NCBI RefSeq assembly: GCF_009800925.1 | Contig: NZ_WOYF01000014.1 | Span: forward strand, 30,569 to 94,568 | DNA from: Budvicia diplopodorum | GTDB taxonomy: Bacteria; Pseudomonadota; Gammaproteobacteria; Enterobacterales; Enterobacteriaceae | Direction: 5' to 3' | DNA length: 64,000 bases | Shown here: positions 50,774 through 60,597 of the stretch, one piece after another | How positions within the stretch are numbered: the first letter of the stretch is position 1 | Layout: every line of letters begins with the position of its first letter | Notes under the pieces: model-generated | The model's input: the letters and a program-made list of their open reading frames with translations, nothing else | Database searches by the model: none | Told to the model about the DNA's origin: nothing | Position numbers and translations under genes: made by a program

Positions 50774-51403
50774 AATTACTCTTTACTGTTTAATTCAGTC
50801 ATGGTGCTAAGAATGCCATAGCTCGGACCAAGAGACGAACAGCTTATTAACTTTTAGTGATAACAACAGAGAAAAAGTCCATAAAAATAGCTAACAATCT
50901 GTTGATAACTCTGTGCATAAAAAACCATCATACCTATCCATAGGTAACACAACAGGCCAAGAAGGGAAAATTACTATTTAGAATCATTAGGATAATATCA
51001 GTCAACTTGGGAACCGGCATATATCAGCCTGATCATCAACTGTGGATAGTTGATTTGCTAGTGATTCATATCTGTCAACAGGCTTAGATATATTTATTCA
51101 CGATTCATCCGATCATTTTGCTAAAAATTGAGATCTGTGCAGGTTTATCTGGTCCGATAATTGAAAGCAAAAAAGAGGGAATAATCATATCTATGTTTTC
51201 CAAACTTAGGGCAAAAGCCTTAATTGCTTAGATGCTCAGTCGACAAAATGTATAATGGGGAAATTCCTAACTAAGTAAGAATATATAGATTATTGAGCGA
51301 ATCCAAATTTTATTATATGGGCCACTTTCTGCTAGAATCACGCAAGCTTTATAAATCTATACATATTCACGCACTGCGGCACTGATAACAAAAGCCATAA
51401 AAT
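50774..51403. other. AT-rich polA-yihG intergenic region
   Basis: 630 bases between divergent genes with no credible gene. It contains several DnaA-box-like 9-mers: CTGTTGATAA (50899-50908), TGTGGATAG (51041-51049) inside the inverted repeat ATCAACT-GTGGAT-AGTTGAT, and TGTCAACAG (about 51073). It lacks AT-rich 13-mers, dense GATC and the gene neighbours of oriC, so it is not proposed as the origin. Confidence 0.45.
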
Positions 51404-52300
51404 ATGTCAAAATTGTTTGCTTCGATTACGTTCCTGATTACCACAATATTAACCATCATATTCACTATGCTGTGTTCTATTCCTATGGTATTGGCAGGCA
51501 TATTCAAGCTATGCCTGCCCTTTCCGGCGATTCACCGAGGAATTTCTACATTTTGTAATTTTATGATGTGGTGTTGGTGTCTCTCTCTGGCCTTTATTCT
51601 TAAAGTGACAAACCGTATTACTTGGGATATTCAAGGCGCTAACGATCTGAGCAAGAATAATTGGTATCTGCTAATCAGCAATCATAAAAGCTGGACCGAT
51701 ATTGTCGCGCTGTGCGTATTACTGCGCGATCGTATTCCAATGAATAAGTATTTTCTTAAGCAGCAGCTGGTCTGGGTTCCTTTTATTGGTATTGCCTGTT
51801 GGGCGTTGGATATGCCATTTATGCGCCGCTATTCCCGCTCTTATTTACTTAAACATCCGGAGCTTCGCGGGAAAGATATAGAAACCACAAGGCATTCTTG
51901 CGAAAAATTCCGCGGACATCCAACGACTATTGTGAACTTTGTTGAAGGCTCTCGTTTTACCGAACAGAAGAAAATAAAGAGTAAGTCGCCCTATAAGAAC
52001 TTATTACCACCAAAGTCTGCCGGAATAGCCCTAGCCCTTAATGTGTTAGGCTCCCAGTTTGATCGGGTACTAAACGTTACGATCTATTACCCTGATAACC
52101 AGCAGCAGCCCTTTTTTGATCTGCTATCAGGGCAAATGAAACGCATTGTGGTCAGGATAGAAACCTTACCGGTTGATGACAGTATCCGCGGGGATTATCT
52201 CAACGATAAAGCCTACAAGCGACAGTTTCAGCTGTGGTTGCATGACATCTGGCAGAATAAAGATCGGCTGATAGACCGGTTAAAATCAGAATATCTGTAG
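51404..52300 (+). CDS. yihG: YihG, PlsC-like 1-acylglycerol-3-phosphate acyltransferase
   Basis: Inner-membrane acyltransferase; E. coli YihG is a second lysophosphatidic-acid acyltransferase beside PlsC. The catalytic motif NHKSWTD (HX4D) follows two N-terminal hydrophobic segments (about 5-35 and 47-67); the second motif is [14 protein letters not shown]. 298 residues. Divergent from polA, next to dsbA. Confidence 0.94.
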   Translation: MSKLFASITFLITTILTIIFTMLCSIPMVLAGIFKLCLPFPAIHRGISTFCNFMMWCWCLSLAFILKVTNRITWDIQGANDLSKNNWYLLISNHKSWTDIVALCVLLRDRIPMNKYFLKQQLVWVPFIGIACWALDMPFMRRYSRSYLLKHPELRGKDIETTRHSCEKFRGHPTTIVNFVEGSRFTEQKKIKSKSPYKNLLPPKSAGIALALNVLGSQFDRVLNVTIYYPDNQQQPFFDLLSGQMKRIVVRIETLPVDDSIRGDYLNDKAYKRQFQLWLHDIWQNKDRLIDRLKSEYL

Positions 52301-52425
52301 TAATAATTATGGATTAACAATCGGTTGAAAACGTTGGCAGGGTTGTTTAATTTAATTCCAGAGTAAAAGAAAAACGGAATATTATCCTTTTATCACGGAT
52401 GAAGAACGAGGTTAGCCATCAATGT

Positions 52426-52452
52426 AAACCGCCCGGATTAACGAGCGGTTTT
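52426..52452 (+). terminator. Hairpin between convergent yihG and dsbA
   Basis: AAACCGC and GCGGTTT around a 12-base loop, TTTT on the plus side. Probably ends yihG transcripts. Confidence 0.55.
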
Positions 52453-52487
52453 GTTCTATCTAAGCCAAATCTTTATGCAAAAGAACG

Positions 52488-53186
52488 TTATTTCTGGCCA
52501 AGTAACTGCTTAACTACTTTGCCAAATTCTTGTACGAATTCAGTAACGTTGCTCGCTTCCAGACCATCATTCTTAACCATGTACTTACCGTTAACCAGAA
52601 CCGCAGGAACGCTGCTCAATTCAACTTCAGCGGCCAGTTTGCGCTGTTGAGCCGCCAGAGCTTTCACCATAAAGCTATTCCATGCGCCGTCAAACTCTTC
52701 CGGCGTTACGCCAGCCGAGATAAACACATTGCGGATGTCATTCAGATTATGGATGGTACGCGTTTTTTGAATACCTTCAAAAATCAGCGGAGCAACTTTG
52801 TCCTGTACGCCTAACGTAATTGCGACAGCCCAAGCCTGTGTTAGTTGAGGACCTAGCTCACCGCCTAAGAAATCAACGTGATATTTCACTAGCTTAGCGC
52901 CCTCGGGTAGCTGCTTTTTAAACTCATCGCTCATGTGGTAAACGTTTTCGAAATCATAGCAATGCGGGCAGAAAAAAGAGAAAAACTCCAGAACCTGAGG
53001 TTCTTCAGTTGCCGCGCGGTTCAGCGTGATGAATTGTTTACCATTAGTATAAACAGGCGAGTTCCCGCCCGTAACGGTGTTAGTGCTAGCTTCAGCCTTC
53101 GCCGGGACAGCAGAGTTACCTGACCAGAAATAATAGCCACCAGCGGCAATAACAACACAAATAATCACAAGCAATACTTTCTTCAT
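52488..53186 (-). CDS. dsbA: DsbA, thiol:disulfide oxidase with extended, possibly anchored N-terminus
   Basis: Periplasmic oxidase that introduces disulfides. Active site C73-PH-C76 in EFFSFFCPHCYDFE, cis-Pro in SSVPAVLVNGKY. The product has 232 residues against 208 in E. coli. The extra part is N-terminal: MKKVLLVIICVVIAAGGYYFW is followed by a Ser/Ala/Thr-rich spacer (about 22-46) before the thioredoxin fold. There may be cleavage at AKA-EA, or the segment may stay as a membrane anchor. Downstream of srkA on the same strand (24-base gap), a conserved pair. Confidence 0.95.
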   Translation of the reverse strand: MKKVLLVIICVVIAAGGYYFWSGNSAVPAKAEASTNTVTGGNSPVYTNGKQFITLNRAATEEPQVLEFFSFFCPHCYDFENVYHMSDEFKKQLPEGAKLVKYHVDFLGGELGPQLTQAWAVAITLGVQDKVAPLIFEGIQKTRTIHNLNDIRNVFISAGVTPEEFDGAWNSFMVKALAAQQRKLAAEVELSSVPAVLVNGKYMVKNDGLEASNVTEFVQEFGKVVKQLLGQK

Positions 53187-53210
53187 TTAATAAACACTCC
53201 ATAAAAATAA

Positions 53211-54200
53211 TCAGTACATTGGCATAAGCTGTAATGGCGGTGCTTGCAGCAGCTTAGCCTGTTCGGTAAATATTGATGGCTGTCTCTGCCAAAAATCTAA
53301 ATCAACAATCCATGGAAAACTTTTTGGGAATGCCGGATCGTCCCAGCGACGCACGACCCACGCAAGGTAGTAAACCATCCGCATACAGCGTAACGGCTCG
53401 ATCAGTAAAAGTTCTTCCCGATCAAAATCAGCAAACTCGCCGTAGGCTTCAAGCAGAATATCTAACTGCATCAGTTGGTCTTGTCGGCTGCCGTGTAACA
53501 GCATCCACAAATCCTGAATCACCGGCCCGGTACGGGAATCATCTAAGTCTACAAAAATTGGACCATCACGCCACAAAATATTCCCCGGATGACAGTCGCC
53601 GTGCAGGCAAGACGGTACCCAATCAGTATGCCAGTAATGCTCTACCGCTTGAATTAATACGTCCAGCGATGAAAGCAAAGCGGCTTTGATTTTAGGCGGT
53701 ACCAACGCACTTGCAGCCAGCACTTCCCGCGGCTGATATAGGTACTCATCCAGACCAATCGTCGGCCTGACTAAGAAACTACGTTCTCTTCCTACCTGAT
53801 GGATTCGCCCCAGAAAACGCCCCACCCATTCTAGCTGGTCGAGGCTATCAATTTCATACTGACGACCGCCTACGCTGGGAAAAACGGCAAACAGGAACCC
53901 CTGATACTCATGTAGCGTTCGCTGGTTAATTTTCAGCGGCGCTACGGCAGGAATCTCTGCATCAGACAACGCCCATGAGAAATCGTGCTCTTCGAGTATC
54001 TGTTCGCAGCTCCAGCGCTCAGGACGATAAAACTTGGCAATGTAGCGTTTGCGATCTTCATCCATAAACTGATAAACACGATTCTCATAGCTATTCAGCG
54101 CGGTTAGCCCGGAATCGACGCGCAGCCCTACGCTTTCTAGCGCATCTAAAATCAGATCGGGAACAAGTGAATGGAAAACAAACGCTGATGTACTACTCAT
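53211..54200 (-). CDS. srkA: SrkA (YihE), stress-response Ser/Thr kinase
   Basis: Kinase of the choline-kinase-like fold; in E. coli it counteracts MazEF-mediated death and is Cpx-controlled. Catalytic loop LHGDCHPGNILW and metal site FVDLDDSRTGP; nucleotide-binding part NRVYQFMDEDRKRYIAKFYRPERW. 329 residues. Co-directional with dsbA. Confidence 0.95.
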   Translation of the reverse strand: MSSTSAFVFHSLVPDLILDALESVGLRVDSGLTALNSYENRVYQFMDEDRKRYIAKFYRPERWSCEQILEEHDFSWALSDAEIPAVAPLKINQRTLHEYQGFLFAVFPSVGGRQYEIDSLDQLEWVGRFLGRIHQVGRERSFLVRPTIGLDEYLYQPREVLAASALVPPKIKAALLSSLDVLIQAVEHYWHTDWVPSCLHGDCHPGNILWRDGPIFVDLDDSRTGPVIQDLWMLLHGSRQDQLMQLDILLEAYGEFADFDREELLLIEPLRCMRMVYYLAWVVRRWDDPAFPKSFPWIVDLDFWQRQPSIFTEQAKLLQAPPLQLMPMY

Positions 54201-54255
54201 AAGAGATTCATATCTTCATTTAGCGGAAAAACACCGTAGCTAACGCTCAGCATTA

Positions 54256-54525
54256 TCAATCTTTTAAAATGCCGCGAGCACGTAGCAGAGCGGTTTTAAA
54301 ATCTTCTTCGTAATCTTTCTTCAGGCCGGGAATAACGTCGGCACTACCGGATTCACGCATCTTAAGATGGTAAATCAAAACGTCGTCGGTCAGTTCAGAA
54401 AGCGGGCCGGAAAATCCCGCTTCGGTTGCCAGCTTTTGCAGAAACTGAACCAAATTAAGATCGGGATCTTTCTGCCAGGCCGGATGAATAAGTTCAATGA
54501 GTTCATTGACGCGATGACATTTCAT
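54256..54525 (-). CDS. yihD: YihD, conserved DUF1040 protein
   Basis: Small soluble protein of unknown function. ATG at 54525 gives [25 protein letters not shown], in register with E. coli YihD and 89 residues long as there; an upstream ATG would add 15 residues absent from the family. The C-terminus [21 protein letters not shown] is nearly identical. In E. coli its neighbour is mobA; here the nrf operon lies between them. Confidence 0.95.
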   Translation of the reverse strand: MKCHRVNELIELIHPAWQKDPDLNLVQFLQKLATEAGFSGPLSELTDDVLIYHLKMRESGSADVIPGLKKDYEEDFKTALLRARGILKD

Positions 54526-54605
54526 AACGTCTATTCCTTCAGTTTTAATTAAAGACGTAAAGAGAATCACAAGGTAGCAGGCTTGATAAGATTTTAATAG
54601 TCCGT

Positions 54606-55457
54606 TTATTTCATCATACGGGCCATATTAATGGCTTCTATAAGCTTAACCCGATTAACTTTTGGGTTGTTGCTGTCCAACAGACTTTGCCAAATATCGA
54701 TAGCCTGCTGGTATTGCGCATTTAAAAAGTGGTCAGATGCCAGTAACATCAATGCCGTTACGTGGTTAGGATCTAACCTTAATGCATCGTTAAGCCATGT
54801 CTTAGCCTGAGGAGTCATACGCTGCCCGGCCTGATAATAAAGAGTGGCGGCTTTTGCAGTCAATAATTCGGCGTCTTGCCCTCGGATTTTTTCAGTACGA
54901 TCAAACGCAATCAGGGCATTGTCGAACTCATTACCGTTGAGGTAACGCTGCCCCAGCATAAACCACGCATCGCTGTCGTTGGGAGCCTGTCGAATGCGTT
55001 TCTGAAGCTCAGTCATCACACGATCTTGTATTTGCTCTACGTTCATGCCGGCAAACGGATCTGTGTGCTCCTGCTGGCTGTATTCAGCCGATTGCTGATA
55101 CTGACCGTAAAGACCGTAGCCCAAGGACGGTATCAACAGAACCAAAGCCGTCATTATTAGCGGAATGATGAATAGCCTACTTGATGAGCTATTGAGGGGT
55201 AGCTGAGGGGCAGAGCTATCGATATTTTGCAGCAGGCTAATCGATATTTCCTGCTTGAGCTCATCAAGCAAAAATTTCTCTTTTTCGCTATTACCAAACT
55301 GCTTATCGGCTAGTGCCATCTGACGGTGATAAAGTGCAATATTGGTATTTTTACGGATATCACTATTTGGGATTTTACCGGTACGCACCGCAGGCAGCCA
55401 GACAATCAGCAAAATAATGCATGCCATTAACGCGGTGCCACACCAGAAAACAATCAC
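54606..55457 (-). CDS. nrfG: NrfG, TPR subunit of the NrfEFG heme lyase
   Basis: Presents apo-NrfA to the heme lyase for attachment of the unusual heme at CWSCK. It has two membrane segments (about 2-22 and 95-117) as in CcmI/CycH-type proteins, then TPR repeats (about 150-275: [68 protein letters not shown]). At 283 residues it is longer than E. coli NrfG (198), because it carries a CcmI-like N-terminal membrane part. Overlaps nrfF by four bases. Confidence 0.9.
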   Translation of the reverse strand: MIVFWCGTALMACIILLIVWLPAVRTGKIPNSDIRKNTNIALYHRQMALADKQFGNSEKEKFLLDELKQEISISLLQNIDSSAPQLPLNSSSSRLFIIPLIMTALVLLIPSLGYGLYGQYQQSAEYSQQEHTDPFAGMNVEQIQDRVMTELQKRIRQAPNDSDAWFMLGQRYLNGNEFDNALIAFDRTEKIRGQDAELLTAKAATLYYQAGQRMTPQAKTWLNDALRLDPNHVTALMLLASDHFLNAQYQQAIDIWQSLLDSNNPKVNRVKLIEAINMARMMK

Positions 55458-55912
55458 GGTCTTCTCTCCAGTATTTCTGCTAACTGGTTTTTCTGCTCAT
55501 CACTCAGCGGCGCTATCGGCGAACGCGCTTTGCGCAAATAGCGCCAGATAACTAGAAAAGCGCCCAATAGTAAAATAAAAGGGCTAAACCATAGAAGTGC
55601 AGTTTGGAGGTTTAACCGGGGCTTATATAAAACAAAATCACCGAAACGGCTGGTCATAAAACTGATGATATCCTCATCTGATTTACCTTCATCGACCATC
55701 CGATAAACTTCAATGCGTAAATCTCGGGCAATCGGCGACGTTGATTCCACCAGATTTTGATTTTGGCACTGTGGGCAACGCAATTGTTTAGCTAAATTAA
55801 CCGCCCGAACCTGATTTTCTGCATTCCTGAACTGCCAGGTATCAACAATCTCCGCCCTTAAAGGCAGCGCAATCAGCAGCAGTAGAAGAAAGTAGCAAAG
55901 CCGGGCGATCAT
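55454..55912 (-). CDS. nrfF: NrfF, CcmH-family heme lyase subunit
   Basis: Thiol-handling component: redox motif LRCPQCQNQNLVES with Cys46 and Cys49 reduces the apocytochrome heme-binding site. Signal peptide (1-20), CcmH domain (about 22-100) and C-terminal membrane segment (about 106-125). 152 residues. Overlaps its neighbours on both sides by four bases, indicating tight translational coupling. Confidence 0.94.
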   Translation of the reverse strand: MIARLCYFLLLLLIALPLRAEIVDTWQFRNAENQVRAVNLAKQLRCPQCQNQNLVESTSPIARDLRIEVYRMVDEGKSDEDIISFMTSRFGDFVLYKPRLNLQTALLWFSPFILLLGAFLVIWRYLRKARSPIAPLSDEQKNQLAEILERRP

Positions 55913-56451
55913 TTCCCCACCTCTTGCATCAGTGCCAAAATCTTTGGCTGAAACTCTTTCTGCCAGACATCCTGATTTAGCTCACCGGAATAGCGATAGC
56001 GAATAACGCCCTGAGCGTCGATAAGATAAGTTTCTGGCGTGCCGTAAACGCCCAAATCCAGAGCCAGCTTACCTTCAGGATCATAAACGGAGCGAACATA
56101 GGGGTTACCCATTTCGTTCAACACGCTCAAGGCCGCATTGCGGCTATCGCGATAGTTGAGGCCATAAACCTGAAAATCAGGCTGCCCGCGGAGGCTGAAT
56201 AAAAAAGGAAATTCAGACTTACACGATGGGCACCAGCTCGCCCAAACGTTAAGCACCGTAATTTGGCCTTTAAAATCTTGTGGCGTAAGGGTTTTGTTTT
56301 GCTGAAGTAAATCACCGGCAACAAATGCCGGTAGCGGTTTATCTAACAAAGAAAGGCCGAGCTTATGCGGATCTTGCTTTAACCCCAAATATAGGGCGAT
56401 ACCGAGCAATATAACCAGAAACAAAGGTAAAAATAGCTTTAATCTGTTCAT
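55909..56451 (-). CDS. DsbE/CcmG-like membrane-anchored thioredoxin within nrf
   Basis: Thiol:disulfide protein that probably keeps the apo-NrfA/NrfB heme-binding Cys pairs reduced. N-terminal anchor (about 4-24), then the thioredoxin fold with Cys74 and Cys77 in NVWASWCPSCKSEFP, and the cis-Pro region YGTPETYLIDAQG typical of CcmG. ATG at 56451 overlaps the nrfE stop (ATGA) and follows GGAGGAAG, so it is preferred over an earlier frame start. E. coli nrf lacks this gene and borrows CcmG. Confidence 0.92.
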   Translation of the reverse strand: MNRLKLFLPLFLVILLGIALYLGLKQDPHKLGLSLLDKPLPAFVAGDLLQQNKTLTPQDFKGQITVLNVWASWCPSCKSEFPFLFSLRGQPDFQVYGLNYRDSRNAALSVLNEMGNPYVRSVYDPEGKLALDLGVYGTPETYLIDAQGVIRYRYSGELNQDVWQKEFQPKILALMQEVGK

Positions 56452-58355
56452 ATTACCGCTTCCTCCCCACTGCGAGTACAACGGCCACGGCGCTTAATCC
56501 ACAGTGCACACGAGCCGCCCAGCATCATCAATAATCCGCCGCCCCATACCCAACGAACAAAGGGTTTATAGTGAAAACGCAAAGCGTAATAGTCACCTTC
56601 GACTTTTTCGCCCATGACAGCGTACAGATCGCTAAATAGCCCCCAGGAAATACCCGGCTCACTCATCATCATGGTGCGAACGGTATAATGACGGCGCTCA
56701 GGGGCTAGTTGAGTGATTATTTCGCCCCGCTGATAAACGTTAATCACGGCCTGTTCTGCGGTGTAATTAGGGCCAACCAAAAGGCGGGTTTCATTATAGT
56801 GGAAGGTATATTTACCTAAGCTAATTTCACTTCCGGGCCCCATTTTCACGCTAGCTTCAGTGGAATAATAGCTGGACAGCGTAATACCAATCACCGTAAT
56901 GGCAACGCCACTATGGGCAAGTAAAACCCCAAAGCGCTTTAAAGTCACCGGTTGAATAAACATCAGGTTACCCAAAATAACCCACAGTGCCAGCGTTAAT
57001 GCCAGCATCACAACCGGGTAAAACGGCTCGAACATCAGGCTGAAAGAAACGCCCCCTGAAATAGCCAACCCGACCGGCAAAATGACTTTCTTCAGGTGGG
57101 AGGAGGAAATACTTTTCCAACGGCTAAGGGTAGAAAACCCCATAACGAAGAGTATCAATAACGCCGGAGGTACAAATGTACTGTTGAAATACGGAGCCCC
57201 AACCGAGATAGCCCCCAGGCCAAAGGCAGTAAACAGCATCGGATAGAACGTTCCGATAAGCACAATCAGGGTTACGATACTGAGTAACACGTTGGCCAGC
57301 AGTAGCAGAACTTCTCGTGAGAATGGGCTGAACCGAATAGCTGCAGATTGGGTATTAACTTTCAACGCAAACAGAACCAAAGCGCCAACTACCGAGACGC
57401 CTAGCAGCATCAACAGCATGATCCCACGATCGGGATCGACGGCAAAAGCATGAACCGATGTTAATACGCCTGAGCGGACAATAAAAGTACCCAGCAGGCT
57501 AAGCGCAAAGGTAAAAATCGACAGCAGCAGGCTCCAGTAGCTAAATGCTCCCCGCTGTTCGGTCACCGCCAGAGCATGAAGTAATGCGGTTCCCAGTAGC
57601 CACGGCATAAGCGACGCATTCTCTACCGGATCCCAAAACCACCATCCGCCCCAGCCTAGTTCATAATAAGCCCACCATGAACCTAAAATAATGCCGCCGG
57701 TTAAGCAGACCCAAGCGGCCAGCGCCCACGGCCGGCTCCAGTGAGCAACGGCGGCGTCCATTTTTCCACTGAGTAATGCCGCAACGGCAAAGGCAAAATT
57801 GACAGCAAATCCGACATAACCGAGATACAGCAGCGGCGGGTGGAAGATCAGCCCGATATCCTGCAGCATCGGGTTAAGATCTCTGCCTTCCAGCGGAGCA
57901 GGAAAAATTCGTTCAAACGGATTAGAGAACTGCAGAATAAACAGGCAAAAGCCGACCATGACGATACCAAGGACCGCAAGAACCCGAACGTTAATCAATA
58001 CATCAATCCTTCGGCCCATCGCGGCGACTAGTGCCGTCCAGACCGACAGGGCAAACAGCCAAAACAGCATCGACCCTTCGTGCCCGCCCCATACTGCAGC
58101 CAGCTTAAAGAAAAGTGGAAGCTGCGAATTGGAATGCTGGGCAACGTACATTAATGAAAAATCATCAATGCCAAAGCTATAGCCGAGTAATACGATAGAT
58201 AGGGTAACGAACAGACAAACGCCATAGCTCAACGGATTGGCGTAACGAATGAGTAATGCCCGCTGGCGGTGAATACCAACCAGCGGAACAACGCTCAACA
58301 ATGCTGAAAGTGCCAGAGCACACAGCAGAGATAGCAGACCCAGATCGGGGATCAT
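56448..58355 (-). CDS. nrfE: NrfE, CcmF-family heme lyase
   Basis: Large polytopic inner-membrane heme lyase dedicated to NrfA. WWD domain: ELGWGGWWFWDPVENASLMPW (about 230-250), the CcmF signature stretch PLLYLGYVGFAVNFAFAVAALL, and a C-terminal periplasmic domain with KMGPGSEISLGKYTFHYNETRLLVGPNYTAEQ split around it. 635 residues with about 14 hydrophobic segments. Confidence 0.95.
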   Translation of the reverse strand: MIPDLGLLSLLCALALSALLSVVPLVGIHRQRALLIRYANPLSYGVCLFVTLSIVLLGYSFGIDDFSLMYVAQHSNSQLPLFFKLAAVWGGHEGSMLFWLFALSVWTALVAAMGRRIDVLINVRVLAVLGIVMVGFCLFILQFSNPFERIFPAPLEGRDLNPMLQDIGLIFHPPLLYLGYVGFAVNFAFAVAALLSGKMDAAVAHWSRPWALAAWVCLTGGIILGSWWAYYELGWGGWWFWDPVENASLMPWLLGTALLHALAVTEQRGAFSYWSLLLSIFTFALSLLGTFIVRSGVLTSVHAFAVDPDRGIMLLMLLGVSVVGALVLFALKVNTQSAAIRFSPFSREVLLLLANVLLSIVTLIVLIGTFYPMLFTAFGLGAISVGAPYFNSTFVPPALLILFVMGFSTLSRWKSISSSHLKKVILPVGLAISGGVSFSLMFEPFYPVVMLALTLALWVILGNLMFIQPVTLKRFGVLLAHSGVAITVIGITLSSYYSTEASVKMGPGSEISLGKYTFHYNETRLLVGPNYTAEQAVINVYQRGEIITQLAPERRHYTVRTMMMSEPGISWGLFSDLYAVMGEKVEGDYYALRFHYKPFVRWVWGGGLLMMLGGSCALWIKRRGRCTRSGEEAVI

Positions 58356-58381
58356 GCTATTTTCTTAACGTTTAACATTCA

Positions 58382-59338
58382 CTAGGCTACCGTCATTTGA
58401 CCGGCATACAGTATGAAGAACCGTAACAGCAATACGCCAGCTAAACCCATACAAGATACCGCTATTATATAGCCTTTACTGTGCTGAATACGCTTACCGC
58501 ACGCAATACCTAAGATCAGCGGCAGTAAAATACCCAATCCAATTACGCCAAACCAGAAGATATTAGCCCAGAACCCACCGCCAATGGCGACAACAGCGGC
58601 AACTTCTTTTTGCCCACCACCGAAGTACAGGCCAACAAACAGAGCGAGTAATAGGAACAGTTCAAACAGTACTACCGGCTTTTCGATTTGGTGAACAAAA
58701 TGAACAGAGGGGCTATCCACCGGTTGTTTAAAGCTGACAATACCGAAGAGAACTGCCGCTGCCGCACCCGATGATATTCCTGAGAATAAAAACAGCACAG
58801 GAAGCACCGGATTATTCAGCATCGGATAGGTTTTCAGCGCTGATAGCAGAAAGCCCGTATAAGCGCCTAAAGCAACCGCTAAGCAAACCATCACCGGTTC
58901 AAGCAGCTTCTCAAAGCGAACGAGCTTCGCGATGATGCCGTTTACCCATCCTAATGCCTTAACTCGTTTCTCAATAAATACTGCGATTTCGCTGCGAAAT
59001 AGCACAGCCAGCCAGACAAGAAGCACTACCATATAGACTTGAAATAGCATTACCCCCATCGACATAACCGAGGTAGGACTATAAAAAACCATCAGGTACC
59101 AGAAGGTCCAAGGACGCGTCAGGTGGAAAATCAGAATGGTTAAACCAAGGATAATGGACAGCGGTGCGATAATCGCAATAGCTTTAATCACCCCATCTTT
59201 GCTCGCTTCATTACCTAAAACCCGACGTTTAAGAAAAATGGCAATCGTCGCCATTCCTGCTGAAACACCGATTAAAAATAGGTAAATGGCAATTGGCCAG
59301 TCCCAAACTAGAGATTCAAAATGAAAAGCGCTGCTCAT
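58382..59338 (-). CDS. nrfD: NrfD, polysulfide-reductase-type quinol oxidoreductase subunit
   Basis: Inner-membrane menaquinol dehydrogenase subunit passing electrons to NrfC. Eight to nine hydrophobic segments and the family opening VWDWPIAIYLFLIGVSAGMATIAIF are visible; FLFSGISSGAAAAVLFG and PVVLFELFLLLALFVGLYFGG are typical of the NrfD/PsrC family. 318 residues. Its start overlaps the nrfC stop by four bases. Confidence 0.95.
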   Translation of the reverse strand: MSSAFHFESLVWDWPIAIYLFLIGVSAGMATIAIFLKRRVLGNEASKDGVIKAIAIIAPLSIILGLTILIFHLTRPWTFWYLMVFYSPTSVMSMGVMLFQVYMVVLLVWLAVLFRSEIAVFIEKRVKALGWVNGIIAKLVRFEKLLEPVMVCLAVALGAYTGFLLSALKTYPMLNNPVLPVLFLFSGISSGAAAAVLFGIVSFKQPVDSPSVHFVHQIEKPVVLFELFLLLALFVGLYFGGGQKEVAAVVAIGGGFWANIFWFGVIGLGILLPLILGIACGKRIQHSKGYIIAVSCMGLAGVLLLRFFILYAGQMTVA

Positions 59339-60006
59339 CCTTTAATCTCCCCATTTTTGCTTGGAATACGATACATCTTAGGCTCGGTGCCTAAATGTAC
59401 TTTTGAACGATAGGTGGTTTTATCAGCTATCAGTTTCACAATTTCGCTGTTCGGGTCGTTCAAATTACCAAAGGTTAATGCCTTGGTCGGACAGGACTCT
59501 ACGCAGGCTGGTAATTTCCCTTTAGCTAAATTAGTGTCGCGACAGAAGTTACATTTGTCTGCCGTTTTTCCGATCGGGTGAATAAAACGCACGCGATAAG
59601 GGCAGGCAGCGATACAGTACTGGCAGCCAACGCATCGGTCTGGATTAACGTCAACGATACCCGTTGCAGCATCTTTGTATGACGCACCGGTCGGGCATAC
59701 ATGCACGCACGGAGGATTATCACAATGCTGACAAGAGTGACGATCGAACTGGTATTTTGCCTCTGGAAACTCACCTATCGGGCCTGTACGGATAATATTC
59801 AGCCGTGACACGCCTTCAGGAACTTTATTTACCTCCCGGCAAGCATCCATACACGCAGTACAGCCAATACAACGGGTTTCGTCATATACCATGCCATAAC
59901 GAATTCCGTTAATAGTCATGGTTTGTGCCAGCGTGCCGCTAACCGGGCCGGTCATAAAGATCGCTGCTCCCATACCGGCAATAAAATGACGGCGTGAGCA
60001 ACTCAT
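59335..60006 (-). CDS. nrfC: NrfC, periplasmic ferredoxin with four 4Fe-4S sites
   Basis: Electron-transfer subunit between NrfD and NrfB. Twin-arginine-type leader MSCSRRHFIAGMGAAIFMTGPVSG; Cys groups CIGCTACMDAC, CQHCDNPPCVHVC, CVGCQYCIAAC and CNFCRDT...CVESC give 16 cysteines for four clusters. 223 residues. Overlaps nrfB by four bases. Confidence 0.95.
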   Translation of the reverse strand: MSCSRRHFIAGMGAAIFMTGPVSGTLAQTMTINGIRYGMVYDETRCIGCTACMDACREVNKVPEGVSRLNIIRTGPIGEFPEAKYQFDRHSCQHCDNPPCVHVCPTGASYKDAATGIVDVNPDRCVGCQYCIAACPYRVRFIHPIGKTADKCNFCRDTNLAKGKLPACVESCPTKALTFGNLNDPNSEIVKLIADKTTYRSKVHLGTEPKMYRIPSKNGEIKG

Positions 60007-60551
60007 GGGGTTCCCTTCTCTTTTTGCTGTTTACTATGACAATCTACGCACAGTTTGATTTGGCCTTTATTATCTAGCCCCTGTACCGGATCGGCCGCCG
60101 GATGCAACTGGTGGCAGCTAGCACATGAGGTTTTGAGAATATGAACGTCGTGAGCCCACAGTGCAGTGCGCAGTTTTGCCGGCTGATGGCAGGTCATACA
60201 AACCTGATTCTGTTTATCTACAGGGAAGGTGTCTTTATTGAAGCGCATAACGTCAGAAACGCCGTTACGATGCTCTGGAGACACTTTTCCGTGGCAGTTA
60301 GTACAGGTTACCGGCAATAAGTTATTCGGGTTAATTGCCTTGCCGTGCGTGCCATGCATTTGGTCTTTAGAATCTTTATGACATTGAGTACAGGCATAAT
60401 CACGATTACGCTGTAATTCCACTTTGTACTCAGACGATGTTTCTGTTTTCTGCTCCGGAGCCTGCGCTGCCGATGACGGCATAGCCGTTAGCGCAAACGC
60501 CGATACCAGCATTAACAGTCCGCCATTAAGTAATGAACGTAAACTGCCCAT
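60003..60551 (-). CDS. nrfB: NrfB, pentaheme c-type cytochrome
   Basis: Periplasmic electron donor to NrfA. Signal peptide (about 1-29) and exactly five CXXCH sites: CTQCH, CTNCH, CMTCH, CASCH and CVDCH. 182 residues. It lies 46 bases after nrfA, a gap that contains no terminator. Confidence 0.96.
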   Translation of the reverse strand: MGSLRSLLNGGLLMLVSAFALTAMPSSAAQAPEQKTETSSEYKVELQRNRDYACTQCHKDSKDQMHGTHGKAINPNNLLPVTCTNCHGKVSPEHRNGVSDVMRFNKDTFPVDKQNQVCMTCHQPAKLRTALWAHDVHILKTSCASCHQLHPAADPVQGLDNKGQIKLCVDCHSKQQKEKGTP

Positions 60552-60597
60552 GATAATTCCACCTTAATAGGGCCCCGGTATTCCGGAGCCGGTAACT

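Noticed and set aside
50774..51403. Replication origin next to polA
   Set aside because: Only scattered DnaA-like 9-mers; no AT-rich 13-mers, no GATC cluster and not flanked by mnmG or mioC.
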